64,000 nucleotides of DNA from Paenibacillus algorifonticola (GTDB taxonomy: Bacteria; Bacillota; Bacilli; Paenibacillales; Paenibacillaceae). The stretch spans positions 62,001 to 126,000 of the forward strand of contig NZ_LAQO01000011.1 in assembly GCF_000971975.1 (NCBI RefSeq), in the 5' to 3' direction. The notes beneath the pieces are model-generated. The model saw only the letters and a program-made list of their open reading frames with translations, was not told where the DNA came from and did no database searches. Shown in pieces: positions 16,976-25,867 of the stretch (position 1 is the first letter of the stretch; the number at the start of each line of letters is the position of its first letter). A program made the position numbers and the translations under genes.

Positions 16976-17428
16976 ATGAAAGGGATACGTCAATTTAAAA
17001 TCAAGGAAATTATTACGAATCAGGTTGTGGAGACACAGGAGGAGCTTGTCGAAGCACTTCGCAATACCGGACTGCAGGTAACGCAAGCTACAGTATCACG
17101 TGATATTAAGGAGCTTATGCTCATTAAGGTTCCAGCAGAGGATGGCAGATACAGATATTCGTTGCCGCAGGAGAAACAACGGATCAATCCGATTCATAAG
17201 CTCAAGCGGGCACTGCTCGATCACTTCGTGAACATCGATTTCACAGACAATCTTGTCGTAATGAAGTGTTTACCGGGCACGGCCAATACGATTTGTGCGC
17301 TGCTGGACAATATGGAGTGGCAGGAAGTAATGGGAACCATTTGCGGAGATGATACGATTTTGATTATTTGCCGCACGAAAGCTCAAAGCAACGAAGTTGT
17401 AGAAAGGTTGCTGGAGCTATTGAACTAA
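16976..17428 (+). CDS. argR: Arginine repressor ArgR/AhrC
   Basis: 150 aa, ATG after GGGAGGCGC. The N-terminal winged helix (KIKEIITNQVVETQEELVEALR, then VTQATVSRDIKELML) binds ARG boxes. The C-terminal domain has GTANTICALLDNMEW and GTICGDDTILIICR, the arginine-binding and hexamer region. It controls arginine synthesis and breakdown. Its position between yqxC and recN is conserved in Bacillales. A longer open frame to 16931 overlaps the previous gene and lacks a ribosome site. Confidence 0.96.
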   Translation: MKGIRQFKIKEIITNQVVETQEELVEALRNTGLQVTQATVSRDIKELMLIKVPAEDGRYRYSLPQEKQRINPIHKLKRALLDHFVNIDFTDNLVVMKCLPGTANTICALLDNMEWQEVMGTICGDDTILIICRTKAQSNEVVERLLELLN

Positions 17429-17455
17429 CACACCAATTTTAGGAGGCATCAGTTT

Positions 17456-19168
17456 ATGTTGCGAGAGCTGTCCATTCGAAATTTAGCTGTAGTTGAGCAG
17501 GTGACGGTTTCGTTCCACCATGGCTTTCATGTGTTGACGGGGGAGACGGGAGCGGGTAAATCCATCATTATTGACGCGCTTAGCTTAATTGTTGGAGGAC
17601 GGGGTTCCGCAGATATGGTCAGGTTTGGCTGTCAAAAGGCGGAAATGGATGCGATGTTTGATTTGCCGCGGATGCATCCTGTATGGCATGTGCTGGAGAG
17701 ACTAGGAGTAGAGGCATCACATGACGAAATGCTTGTCATTCGGCGTGAACTCACTTCCCAAGGAAAAAGCAGCAGCCGAGTGAATGGACAACTGGTCACC
17801 ATGACGATGCTTCGTGAAATTGGAGAATGCTTAGTTAATATTCATGGTCAGCATGAGCATCAATCTTTGCTGCGTACAGAGAAGCATCTGGAGTGGCTTG
17901 ACATGTTCGCAGGCGACTTGTTGATTGAACGCAAGCAGACTTATAAAGCGGTATATAAAGAGCTGCAGCAGGCAAGATCGGCGCTGCGCGAGCTTGAGGA
18001 TTCAGCGCGCCATAATGTGCAAATGCTGGATTTGTACCGTTTTCAAATCGAAGAAATTTCAAATGCCCAGCTCAAAGTTGGGGAAGATGAAAGCTTGGCT
18101 GAAGAAAAACGCAAGCTGCAATTTGCCAGCAAACGGATGGACAATGTAGCAGAAGCTTATTCTTTATTATATGGCGGTGCTGGCCTGGATTCGTTAAACA
18201 AAGCGATTATTAAGCTATCGGATATCCAGACGTACGATCCCAATATTGTCGGACCGTTGCTTGAACAGCTCCAATCAGCTTATTATCAAGCGGAGGATGC
18301 CGCTTTTCAACTTAGGGATTACAGAGATACCATTGAATCAGATCCGGAGCAGCTTGCGACTATTGAAGATCGTCTCGACCTGATTCATGGTTTGAAACGC
18401 AAATATGGCGAGAGCATTGAAGATATTCTCGTTTATTATAAAAGCATCGTCTTGGAACGCGACAAGATCGAAAACCGCGACGATTATTTAGAAAAGCTGC
18501 GTAATCGTGAAGCAACGTTGTATCAGTCTGCACTTGAATTGGCTGAGGAGCTGTCGAAGCTGCGCAATCATGCTTCAACACGATTGGCCGAATCCATCGA
18601 GCGTGAGCTGCGTCAATTGCAAATGCCTAATACGATTTTTTCTGTACAAATGGACAGAATCAAGCAGCATGATCAAAAGGAAGCCAATGTTGTGCTTAAT
18701 AGCAATGGCTGTGACGAAGCTGTGTTTATGCTGGCACCCAACCCTGGAGAGCCGCTTAAACCATTGAATAAAATTGCATCAGGTGGTGAAATGTCGCGGG
18801 TTATGCTGGCTTTGAAAGCGATTTTTGCCGAGCATGATCAAATTCCGGTGCTTGTCTTTGATGAGGTGGATACTGGAGTTAGCGGTCGTGCCGCACAGGC
18901 GATTGCTGAGAAGCTGTCCCAGCTGTCGCGTCGCTGCCAAATTTTTTCCATCACGCATTTACCGCAGGTAGCTTGTATGGCGGATCATCATTACGAAATA
19001 CGCAAGCAGGTCGTTAATCAACGTACAGCGACCTCGATTAAGGAAATTATGAGCAATACCCGGATAGAGGAGCTGGCGCGTATGCTGGGCGGTGTGGAAG
19101 TGACCGAGAAAACCAGACATCACGCACAAGAAATGCTTGATTTGGCATTGCGGCAGAAAGGAGCCTAA
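17456..19168 (+). CDS. recN: DNA repair protein RecN
   Basis: 570 aa, ATG after TTAGGAGGC. It is an SMC-like ATPase that gathers at double-strand breaks. Walker A GETGAGKSIIIDAL is at 29-42. A long coiled-coil fills the middle (about 160-400), and the C-terminal part has the signature KIASGGEMSRVMLALK and Walker B VLVFDEVDTGVSGRAAQ. Full length. No sign of damage. Confidence 0.97.
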   Translation: MLRELSIRNLAVVEQVTVSFHHGFHVLTGETGAGKSIIIDALSLIVGGRGSADMVRFGCQKAEMDAMFDLPRMHPVWHVLERLGVEASHDEMLVIRRELTSQGKSSSRVNGQLVTMTMLREIGECLVNIHGQHEHQSLLRTEKHLEWLDMFAGDLLIERKQTYKAVYKELQQARSALRELEDSARHNVQMLDLYRFQIEEISNAQLKVGEDESLAEEKRKLQFASKRMDNVAEAYSLLYGGAGLDSLNKAIIKLSDIQTYDPNIVGPLLEQLQSAYYQAEDAAFQLRDYRDTIESDPEQLATIEDRLDLIHGLKRKYGESIEDILVYYKSIVLERDKIENRDDYLEKLRNREATLYQSALELAEELSKLRNHASTRLAESIERELRQLQMPNTIFSVQMDRIKQHDQKEANVVLNSNGCDEAVFMLAPNPGEPLKPLNKIASGGEMSRVMLALKAIFAEHDQIPVLVFDEVDTGVSGRAAQAIAEKLSQLSRRCQIFSITHLPQVACMADHHYEIRKQVVNQRTATSIKEIMSNTRIEELARMLGGVEVTEKTRHHAQEMLDLALRQKGA

Positions 19169-19237
19169 TGGAGGGCATTCAGGGAAGTTTTTTGTGGTCA
19201 TAAAACGGTGGAGGAGGGGTAACTTAAAGGTACGCCA

Positions 19238-20623
19238 ATGGCGATTAAACCTTTATCGTCATGCGATGGAATTACAGGGAGCGTGAAATCATTGAACTCC
19301 AGCAAAAGGAAGAGATGGTTCGGTCTGGTTCTCGTGATTTTGATTTGCATGATAGGCTTCTCCACACCGTTTCAGCACTTAGCCTCAATCCCGAATGAAC
19401 TGCGTTTGTTCACAGGCCAATCGAAACGATTACAATATGGAGTTCCTGTTCATGCTCAAGTTACGGTTGACCCGCGTATGCTTCAAGTGAATGGCTCATC
19501 AACCCAGTCTTTATCAGTCAATTTGAACGAACCGCTATCCTTACATTCGCAGCAAAGCGGCGAGACGAGGATGAAAGTGAAATTATTCGGTAAAATTCCT
19601 TTCAAGACGGTGAAAGTCAATGTTGTGCCTGATTTAAAGGTCATCCCCGGTGGTCAAACCATTGGGGTCAAGGTGAAATCAGCCGGAATTTTAGTCGTCG
19701 GTCATCATCAAGTGACTAGTCAGAATGGCAGCAAGCAATCTCCAGGTGAACTCGCAGGATTGCGTCTAGGCGATTTGATTGTCAAGATCAATGGGCAACA
19801 GGTTACCGAAGTAAGGAAAGTAGCAGAACTCGTTGATCAGGCAGGGATCAACAGGAAAGCGCTTGATATTGTTTATAAGCGTAGCGGGCATTTAGGCAAA
19901 ACCGTTTTGAATCCTTCTTATGATGCTGAGGATCGAACATGGCGGCTAGGGCTATATATACGCGACTCCGCTGCTGGTGTAGGCACACTGACGTTTTATG
20001 CTCCTGATCAGGGCGTTTACGGGGCGCTTGGACATGTTATCACTGATATGGACACGCAAACAGCTATTGAAGTTGGCGATGGTCAAATCCTTCAATCCAG
20101 CGTAACGTCGATTAACAAAAGCCAAAATGGCGAGCCAGGCGAAAAAAGGGCCCATTTTGTGAAGGAAAGTAAAGTGCTGGGCAATGTGGAACGTAACACG
20201 CCATTTGGCATTTTTGGCAAAATGAATGAAAACCCTACCCACAGCTATAACAGCAGCGCTATGCCGGTTGCTTTTGCTGAAGAGGTAGCTGAAGGTTCAG
20301 CTCAAATTTATACCGTAGTAAACGGCCAAAAGGTTGAGAAATTTGATATTGAAATTGCTCATGTCATGAAGCAGAACAGTCCGGCAACTAAAGGAATGGT
20401 TATTAAAATAACGGACAAGCGTCTGCTTGATAAAACTGGCGGCATTGTACAAGGCATGTCAGGCAGTCCCATCATTCAAAATGGCAAGCTTGTTGGAGCT
20501 GTGACCCATGTGTTCGTAAATGATCCCACATCGGGTTATGGATGTTTCATTGAATGGATGCTTCAAGATGCAGGGGTGCTATTAAAATCTACGTTGCAGC
20601 AAAGCAGTCAAACAGCAGCATAA
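19238..20623 (+). CDS. spoIVB: SpoIVB serine peptidase (sigma-K checkpoint signal)
   Basis: 461 aa. SpoIVB is made in the forespore, crosses into the intermembrane space and cleaves SpoIVFA, so that pro-sigma-K is processed. An N-terminal hydrophobic anchor is at about residues 29-46; a PDZ domain covers about 150-220 (LAGLRLGDLIVKINGQQV); the S55 peptidase domain follows with GALGHVITD (His) and QGMSGSPIIQNGK, where Ser-410 should be the nucleophile. The ATG at 19238 has AAAGG seven bases ahead; a TTG near 19292 is a possible shorter start. A sigma-G promoter was not clearly seen. spo0A follows. Confidence 0.95.
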   Translation: MAIKPLSSCDGITGSVKSLNSSKRKRWFGLVLVILICMIGFSTPFQHLASIPNELRLFTGQSKRLQYGVPVHAQVTVDPRMLQVNGSSTQSLSVNLNEPLSLHSQQSGETRMKVKLFGKIPFKTVKVNVVPDLKVIPGGQTIGVKVKSAGILVVGHHQVTSQNGSKQSPGELAGLRLGDLIVKINGQQVTEVRKVAELVDQAGINRKALDIVYKRSGHLGKTVLNPSYDAEDRTWRLGLYIRDSAAGVGTLTFYAPDQGVYGALGHVITDMDTQTAIEVGDGQILQSSVTSINKSQNGEPGEKRAHFVKESKVLGNVERNTPFGIFGKMNENPTHSYNSSAMPVAFAEEVAEGSAQIYTVVNGQKVEKFDIEIAHVMKQNSPATKGMVIKITDKRLLDKTGGIVQGMSGSPIIQNGKLVGAVTHVFVNDPTSGYGCFIEWMLQDAGVLLKSTLQQSSQTAA

Positions 20624-20677
20624 AAACAACCGCCAGCGGCAGGGAGCTTATATGCTGCAGGCGGTTGTTTTATTTTT
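20624..20677 (+). terminator. Terminator after spoIVB
   Basis: AAACAACCGCC pairs with GGCGGTTGTTT, followed by TATTTTTAT. The first arm begins inside the spoIVB stop codon region. Confidence 0.9.
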
Positions 20678-20692
20678 ATGGGGACCTACTTT

Positions 20693-20813
20693 TGTCGAAA
20701 CTCAGCGAAACAAAGCACTAATTGTAAATAAATAATCATTATAACGGTATTGCGAAAAAAAATAAAGAAAAATAATTTTCGACAGAAGGAATTTATATCG
20801 GCGTGTCGAAAAT
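20693..20813 (+). promoter_or_regulatory. spo0A control region: three 0A boxes and a sigma-H-like promoter
   Basis: Three exact TGTCGAA boxes: 20693-20699, 20778-20784 (reverse strand, TTCGACA) and 20804-20810. GAAGGAATT at 20785 and GTCGAAAAT at 20805, 11 bases apart, resemble the -35 and -10 of sigma-H promoters. The third box lies within the -10, so phosphorylated Spo0A bound there could repress as well as regulate its own gene. The boxes are seen directly; the promoter is inferred. Confidence 0.65.
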
Positions 20814-20882
20814 GTTACTCAAGACAACTAGGGAAAGGTTCAAAAGTGAAAATTGGATTATCATTTGAGGGAGGATAATATC

Positions 20883-21695
20883 TTGCAAAAAATTGATGTA
20901 TTGTTGGCAGATGACAACAGAGAATTTACTAATTTGTTATCGGAATACATATCCGATCAAAGTGATATGAATGTGAGCGGCGTAGCGTATAACGGTGAAG
21001 AAGTGCTGCGGCACTTGGAAGAATCCCGTAAAATACCGGATGTACTCATTCTCGATATTATTATGCCTCATTTGGACGGACTTGGCGTATTGGAACGCTT
21101 GCGGGAAATGAACATTTCTCCAATGCCTAAAATCATTATGTTGACCGCTTTCGGTCAAGAAAACATTACACAAAAAGCAGTTCAATTGGGTGCTTCTTAT
21201 TATATTCTTAAGCCATTTGATATGGATATTTTGGCCAACCGGATTCGCCAGCTGTTTGGGAACTCTTCGTACTCGGCATCAACTTCCTACAATTCGAGTT
21301 CATCAACAGTGAAATCGAATGTCGTTCCGCTTGCTAAAGGCAAAAATCTAGATGCCAACATTACAAGCATCATTCATGAAATTGGTGTGCCAGCCCATAT
21401 TAAGGGCTACCAGTATTTGCGCGAAGCCATCACAATGGTGTATAACAATATCGAAATTTTGGGCGCGATTACAAAAACGTTATATCCAGCAATCGCGGAA
21501 AAATTCAAAACGACACCATCCCGCGTCGAACGAGCAATTCGCCATGCCATTGAAGTCGCTTGGACGCGCGGCAACATCGACAGCATCTCGCACTTGTTTG
21601 GTTATACGATCAATATCAGCAAGTCAAAACCAACCAATAGTGAGTTTATAGCGATGGTTGCTGACAAGCTGCGGATTGAGCATAAGGTGAGTTAA
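20883..21695 (+). CDS. spo0A: Sporulation transcription factor Spo0A
   Basis: 270 aa with a TTG start behind GAGGGAGGATAA; no in-frame ATG has a ribosome site. The receiver domain (residues 3-122) has the acidic pocket DDNREF (10-15), the phospho-acceptor Asp-58 in [12 protein letters not shown], and ILKPF with the conserved Lys. A Ser/Thr-rich linker leads to the DNA-binding domain with [19 protein letters not shown]. It is the master regulator of sporulation. It is intact up to the normal C-terminus, yet the coding sequence for GNIDSIS...PTNSE near its end recurs, diverged, at 25785. Confidence 0.97.
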   Translation: MQKIDVLLADDNREFTNLLSEYISDQSDMNVSGVAYNGEEVLRHLEESRKIPDVLILDIIMPHLDGLGVLERLREMNISPMPKIIMLTAFGQENITQKAVQLGASYYILKPFDMDILANRIRQLFGNSSYSASTSYNSSSSTVKSNVVPLAKGKNLDANITSIIHEIGVPAHIKGYQYLREAITMVYNNIEILGAITKTLYPAIAEKFKTTPSRVERAIRHAIEVAWTRGNIDSISHLFGYTINISKSKPTNSEFIAMVADKLRIEHKVS

Positions 21696-21805
21696 TTGCT
21701 GTTGTATCAAGGGTTTGAGGGTGTCAATGTCAAAAACAGGGATGGCTATAAATATCCGAAAATGGGTAATTTGAGCCGATAAACTTTTGAATAGCAAACC
21801 AACTG

Positions 21806-21855
21806 ATACCACTTATTTATTGGTTCTTCGAAACCAATAAATAAGTGGTATTTCT
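21806..21855 (+). terminator. Perfect 20-bp hairpin after spo0A
   Basis: The 20 bases at 21806-21825 are the exact inverse of 21832-21851 (ATACCACTTATTTATTGGTT and its complement) around a six-base loop; TTTCTT follows. A related hairpin (ATACC...ATTGG) stands at 25868. Confidence 0.9.
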
Positions 21856-21856
21856 T

Positions 21857-22297
21857 ATGATCGATTTTGACTTTCAACTGGATAATTTCATGCTTTACTG
21901 TTCATCCAAAAACCTTTCGCGTAAAACCTTGGCAAGTTATGAGCAGACGTTAAAGCTGTTCGGAAAGTACTTGCTTGAACAATTCCAGATGAAGATGTTA
22001 AAAAAGTTCAGTCGGGTCATGTTCGACAATACATCAAGTATGTTCGTGAGAGGAGCAAGTGCGCAGTCGTAAACAATGCTGAGTCAAAAGACAAAAACCA
22101 CCCAGAGAATCGCACCGACTACAAAAAAAGAAGTGTCAATGACAACCATTGCAAATTACGTTCGCAACATCAAAGTGTTTTTCAATTATCTTTACGAGGT
22201 CGAACGCGAGATACCGAAGAATCCAGTCGAAAGCGTAGAGAACCCAAAGGTTCAGCGGAAGGTCAAGAAAATTTTGACGGCAGAAGAAATCAAGAAG
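21857..22297 (+). pseudogene. Tyrosine recombinase, N-terminal remnant with two frameshifts
   Basis: It starts at ATG 21857, directly after the spo0A terminator. The first part reads MIDFDFQLDNFMLYCSSKN then LSRKTLASYEQTLKLF, a SAM-like core-binding domain of phage-type integrases. Near 22003 a one-base loss shifts the frame; the intended continuation is EDVKKVQSGHVRQYIKYVRER. A second shift falls at the A run near 22125, after which TTIANYVRNIKVFFNYLYEVE and IPKNPVESVENPKVQRKVKKILTAEEIKK follow. The catalytic domain is missing: the reading frame passes at about 22297 into a transposase fragment. Not functional. Confidence 0.8.
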
Positions 22298-22737
22298 GGT
22301 GGCTACATCGACTACGCCGTATTTGACCGCTACTGCCGGGTCGAGATTTTCTTCGTGACCCGCCTGAAGAGCAATACGCACCTCGAGCCTCTGGAGGAGA
22401 TGGATGTGCCCGCAGGCAGTTTGGTATCGGCCGATTGCCTCGTCCGAATCGGCTCCCAGCAGCAGAAGAAGAAGATGAAGCATGCTCTGCGAATGGTTCA
22501 GACCGAAGACTCGCAAGGGAACCTGCTCTTTCTGGTAACCAACCGCTTCGACTTGACGTGTGATGAAATTAGTGAGATGTACCGTAGCCGCTGGGCAATC
22601 GAGACCTTTTTCAAGTGGATGAAGCAGCACTTGCAGATTAAGCATCTTTATAGGACGAGTGAACAGGCCGTTACCAATCAGATTTGGATCGCACTCATCG
22701 CATGCTGTTTGCTCGTGCTGGTGAAGCTGGACACGGA
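22298..22737 (+). mobile_element. IS4-family transposase remnant (C-terminal part)
   Basis: From GGYIDYAVFDRYC through RYRSRWAIETFFKWMKQHL-like sequence to LLVLVKL this is the C-terminal half of an IS4-type DDE transposase. The YREK signature (Y, 2, R, 3, E, 6, K) is exact in YRSRWAIETFFKWMK. The usual Asp just before the GYIDY block is lost at the junction with the integrase, and no terminal inverted repeats were seen at either end. The fused frame is open from 22076 to 22804, but the product would have neither domain complete. Confidence 0.8.
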
Positions 22738-23127
22738 CCGAAAAATGCCTCTAGCTTCATGTAGATCAATATACCACTCAGGATTGAATTGCTTCGTTAA
22801 CTGAAATAATGCGGCCGAAAGTGGGTGACTCGCTGCTTGATTGGGTTTACGCAGGAATGTCCGATTCAAATCGGGAATATCCCTGATACGCCGTTTATAG
22901 GCGATCTGATTAACGATTGGAACGATAATCAACATTCCGTTTTCGATGTGGAGAATGTCCTTCTGTAGTAAATCCAACAGTTTTTTTGCCGCTAGGATGT
23001 TTGCCGTTTCGTCTCCTTGTACCCCCGCCGTTATCATGACTGTATTTCCCACGGAGTTACCTTTGATAATGTAATATGGCGTTTCGAACTTAGTGCCTTT
23101 TGCTAGTTGATGAGTCGATATTTGCAT
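22738..23127 (-). pseudogene. AstE/AspA-like zinc peptidase, N-terminal fragment
   Basis: About 130 codons from ATG 23127 (AGGAGG 13 bases upstream). The stretch VMITAGVQGDETANILAAKKLLDLL has the HGNE-like zinc-binding pattern of succinylglutamate desuccinylase/aspartoacylase proteins, here GVQGDE, and LLIIVPIVNQIAYKRRIRDIPDLNR contains the conserved Asn/Arg block. It then ends in WYIDLHEARGIF, with the His of the second zinc motif, just where the transposase remnant begins. The rest of the gene is gone; the frame runs on antisense through the transposase. In related systems such peptidases stand with ATP-grasp ligases, and one follows here. Confidence 0.65.
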
Positions 23128-23268
23128 TTGCAGAAGTCACCTCCTCAGATATAGTGACTAATGTACACACCAATCAGCCCCTATGCTACGGACATTAGCA
23201 CAAGCAGCCTTTAGTAAAGGCACATACTTTGATACGGATACTCATTATGTAAAAGGGGTCGGCTGAAT

Positions 23269-24004
23269 ATGGTTGGACTTATAACTAAAAAAGAATGTAA
23301 GCAAATCGTTACAAAACAATGAGGAACTTAGTGGTAACGTTCCTGAAACAAAGTTATACAACGAGTCCATGCTATTGACGATGTTGAATAAGTACAAAAT
23401 GGTCTATGTCAAGCCAAATAGGGGAACTGGTGGCAAGGGCATCATACGTGTGGAAATGCTAGGGCAAGGTTCTTATAAATACCAACTAAATACTGTCACA
23501 AGGACGTTCAACTCCATTAATAGTATGACTAATTCCATCCATAAGAAAACGAAAAGCGAAAAATATGTCATTCAACATGGAATCCATTTACTGCGGCACA
23601 ACAACCGACTTTTTGACCTTAGGATTATGGTGCAGAAAAACCCAAAAGGCAAATGGGAAACGACAGGTGTGATCGGTCGATTAGGCCATCCGAAAAAGAT
23701 TGTAACTAACGTTTGCCAGGGCGGTAACTCCAAACCAATTGATGTACTGCTAAAAAAGCACATAACCGATGTTACTGAATAGACCAAACGGTTGAAAAGT
23801 TTTGGGTATCGAGCAGCACGACAGTTAAATAAGACGTTCCCATGAATTAAGGAATTAGGCTTAGATGTCGGCATAGACCGTAATTTACACCCATGGATTC
23901 TAGAAGCTAGCCCTCAACCGGCAATCTATGGATTCAAAACGTTGAAAGATAAGAGCATCTATCAGAAAATTTGTAGGTATCAAAAAGCGTATGGTCGTCA
24001 GTAA
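23269..24004 (+). pseudogene. YheC/YheD-type ATP-grasp protein, decayed
   Basis: Recognisable parts: SLQNNEELSGNVPETKLY (about 23297-23360), then LNKYKMVYVKPNRGTGGKG with the nucleotide-binding Lys and Gly-rich loop, KYVIQHGIHLLRHNNRLFDLR, and, after two in-frame stops (TAG 23780, TGA 23843), ELGLDVGIDRNLHPWILEAS with PQPAIYGF, the metal-binding end of the fold. The beginning (ATG 23269) is shifted by a frame change near 23310. YheC/D proteins are spore-associated ATP-grasp ligases. Stops and the shift make this a pseudogene. Confidence 0.75.
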
Positions 24005-24051
24005 GTTATTGATCTCCACTGTTAGAGTCGATAAGTGAGGTTGGTGAAAAT

Positions 24052-25152
24052 GTGAATATTTTAATGTTCGTTTCGCAGTTAAATACTGGAGGAACCGAAA
24101 AATACATTCATTCTGTTTCCCGATATTTAATATCAAAAGGGTTTCGAATTGGCGTTGTTACTATGGGAGGGCCACTTTTAAATTCGTTTAAAAAAGCAGG
24201 GATTACTGTTCACCTTCTATCCCCAAAAAAAGAATCGTTAGTAGAACGAATATCCTTATTATCCTTGATAATTTCCAAAGGAAGGTACGGGCTTTTACAC
24301 GCCCATGATTCAATGTCATTTCGATATGCAGCAATTTTGCATCGACAATATAAAATACCATTGATTGCTACTGTGCATGGTACTTATCATAAACAATCTG
24401 CTTTGTTAGCTACGTCAAAAGTGGCAAAACATCTCATTGCTGTTTCGCCAAATTTATCAAACTGGTTGGTTAGACACATGAAAATTTCTTCCAATAAAAT
24501 CCTAATGATACCTAATGGGATCGATACTCTAACATTCAATTCGATATCTAATAAAAAAAAGTGGAGAAAAGCACTTACTTTACCACTATCTGCCCAGATT
24601 CTTGTTTATGCTGGAAGATTCTCATCTGACAAATTGCCCATAGCAAAAAAAGTGATCTTGGCATCAGAGATTGTTGCAAAAAATAACCTTAATTTTGTAG
24701 CTGTTTTATTTGGCCCTGGTTCTTCCGTGACGAGATCAAAACTCGTAGAACTTGCTGCCAAAGCTAACCGCCGTCTTGGTAGACGAGCAATATATATTCG
24801 TCCTCCCTTATCAGACATACAACATGCTTATTATGCAGCAGATGTCATTGTGGGGACAGGGCGTGTTGCACTTGAAGCCATGGCGTGTGCAAGACCAGTT
24901 ATCGCGACAGGAGTTGCGGGATACTGCGGTGTAGTAGAGCCTAAGAATATAAACGAAATAATTCGAGTTCACTTTGGAGATCATGGAGCTATTGTATCTA
25001 TCACTGTTAAAAAGCTATCGGAAGATGTCAATAGCATATTAAGTAGACCCCGTAGGGCTCGATTATTAGGTGAATTTGGTGCGAAAACAGTGAAGGACAG
25101 ATTTTCAATACAAAAAGTTGGTTCTCAGCTTATTCAAGCGTATATGAAATAA
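24052..25152 (+). CDS. Family 4 glycosyltransferase
   Basis: 366 aa, GTG start with AGTGAGG upstream. GT-B fold: N-terminal domain begins MNILMFVSQLNTGGTEKYI with the TGGTE loop; HAHDSMSFRYAAILH and ATVHGTYHK are in the acceptor side; the C-terminal donor domain has YAGRFSSDKLP and the end motif EAMACARPVIATG with the usual Glu. It is intact, but visibly richer in A and T than the backbone, and lies between pseudogenes, so it was probably brought in from outside. Sugar and acceptor cannot be read from sequence; with the neighbouring ATP-grasp and AstE-like relics it may once have decorated a spore or surface peptide. Confidence 0.85.
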   Translation: MNILMFVSQLNTGGTEKYIHSVSRYLISKGFRIGVVTMGGPLLNSFKKAGITVHLLSPKKESLVERISLLSLIISKGRYGLLHAHDSMSFRYAAILHRQYKIPLIATVHGTYHKQSALLATSKVAKHLIAVSPNLSNWLVRHMKISSNKILMIPNGIDTLTFNSISNKKKWRKALTLPLSAQILVYAGRFSSDKLPIAKKVILASEIVAKNNLNFVAVLFGPGSSVTRSKLVELAAKANRRLGRRAIYIRPPLSDIQHAYYAADVIVGTGRVALEAMACARPVIATGVAGYCGVVEPKNINEIIRVHFGDHGAIVSITVKKLSEDVNSILSRPRRARLLGEFGAKTVKDRFSIQKVGSQLIQAYMK

Positions 25153-25231
25153 CGTCACGAATCCAACCCGTTCCGAATACGATGTATTGTCGAACTCGTG
25201 GATTACCCTCCGCGACTTCTTTTCACATAGC

Positions 25232-25276
25232 GGAACCGTTCAACGGCGTGTTGTTGGACGGTTTCTTTATTTTATT
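25232..25276 (+). terminator. Terminator after the glycosyltransferase
   Basis: GGAACCGTTCAAC pairs with GTTGGACGGTTTC (one G-T pair) and is followed by a T-rich run. Confidence 0.75.
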
Positions 25277-25331
25277 CTACAGCGACAAATTGACCCATCG
25301 AATTCCGACACCCTATCTTTGTTGAATGGTA

Positions 25332-25538
25332 TTACAATAAAGTCTTTGCTCCCGCTTGAATCGCGTCGATCACCATATGTTGTTGCCCCATTGCTGAACA
25401 CATGATGACGGTGGCTGTTGGGTCTACAGTATCTTTGCCATTAACGGCTTCAAACACATCATGTCCCAAATTTGAGATAATATCTTTAAGCATCTGTCTT
25501 AGAAACGCCGCGTCATCAACAAGCATCACTTTTCCCAA
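25332..25538 (-). pseudogene. cheY: CheY-like response regulator, internally deleted and frameshifted
   Basis: From TTG 25538 (AGGAGG upstream) it reads GKVMLVDDAAFLRQMLKDI, the start of a CheY with its acidic pocket, up to AVNGKDTV. It then jumps to DPTATVIMCSAMGQQ, the region after the phospho-acceptor. About 30-35 residues, including the Asp that is phosphorylated, are missing. The end reads IQAGAKTLL and stops; one extra base would give AKDFIVIPFN, matching the CheY consensus AKDFIVKPF. So there is both an internal deletion and a frameshift. Not functional. Confidence 0.8.
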
Positions 25539-25784
25539 TCTAAGCTGATCCTCCTGACATTACAGTGACCTTACATATAAGACAAAGTATATCAAGTAAT
25601 AAGAAATGCAATGAAGGGATTTGACATTACTACGAAAATCGCTTAACTTGTTCTTAGGCGATTTTGCCCGTAATTAATCCTACTGGAACCCGATAAATAT
25701 TTGGTTTTGGTAGGTTGTCTATCATTAAAGAAGTAAGTCCCAAATAATGACTTCACTCCCTCAAAACTCTTGATGCACAGGGCT
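25539..25784. other. Non-coding stretch in the scar region
   Basis: I see no gene here. It is AT-rich. It contains a small inverted pair, AAAATCGC and GCGATTTT (25634-25668), with TTGACA at 25620 that could be a -35 without a clear -10. Confidence 0.4.
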
Positions 25785-25860
25785 TCGGCAACATTGATTC
25801 GATTTCATTTATCTTCGGCTATACGATTAACATCAGCAAGTCGAAACCGACCAATAGCGA
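25785..25860 (+). pseudogene. Second, diverged copy of the spo0A 3' end
   Basis: About 76 bases translate to [20 protein letters not shown] followed by PTNSE, against [20 protein letters not shown] then PTNSE in intact spo0A (21573-21641). Most base differences are synonymous, so this is a diverged spo0A sequence and not a recent copy. It has no start and breaks off after PTNSEL. A hairpin related to the one behind spo0A follows directly. Together they bracket the 21696-25784 segment as direct repeats. Confidence 0.8.
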
Positions 25861-25867
25861 ATTGCCT

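Noticed and set aside
24052..25152. Glycosyltransferase as another pseudogene
   Set aside because: It is surrounded by relics, but the frame is intact over 366 codons with both GT-B domains and a start with a ribosome site.
25187..25405. 72-codon + strand frame after the glycosyltransferase
   Set aside because: It runs through a terminator hairpin and antisense over the cheY remnant, with no ribosome site.
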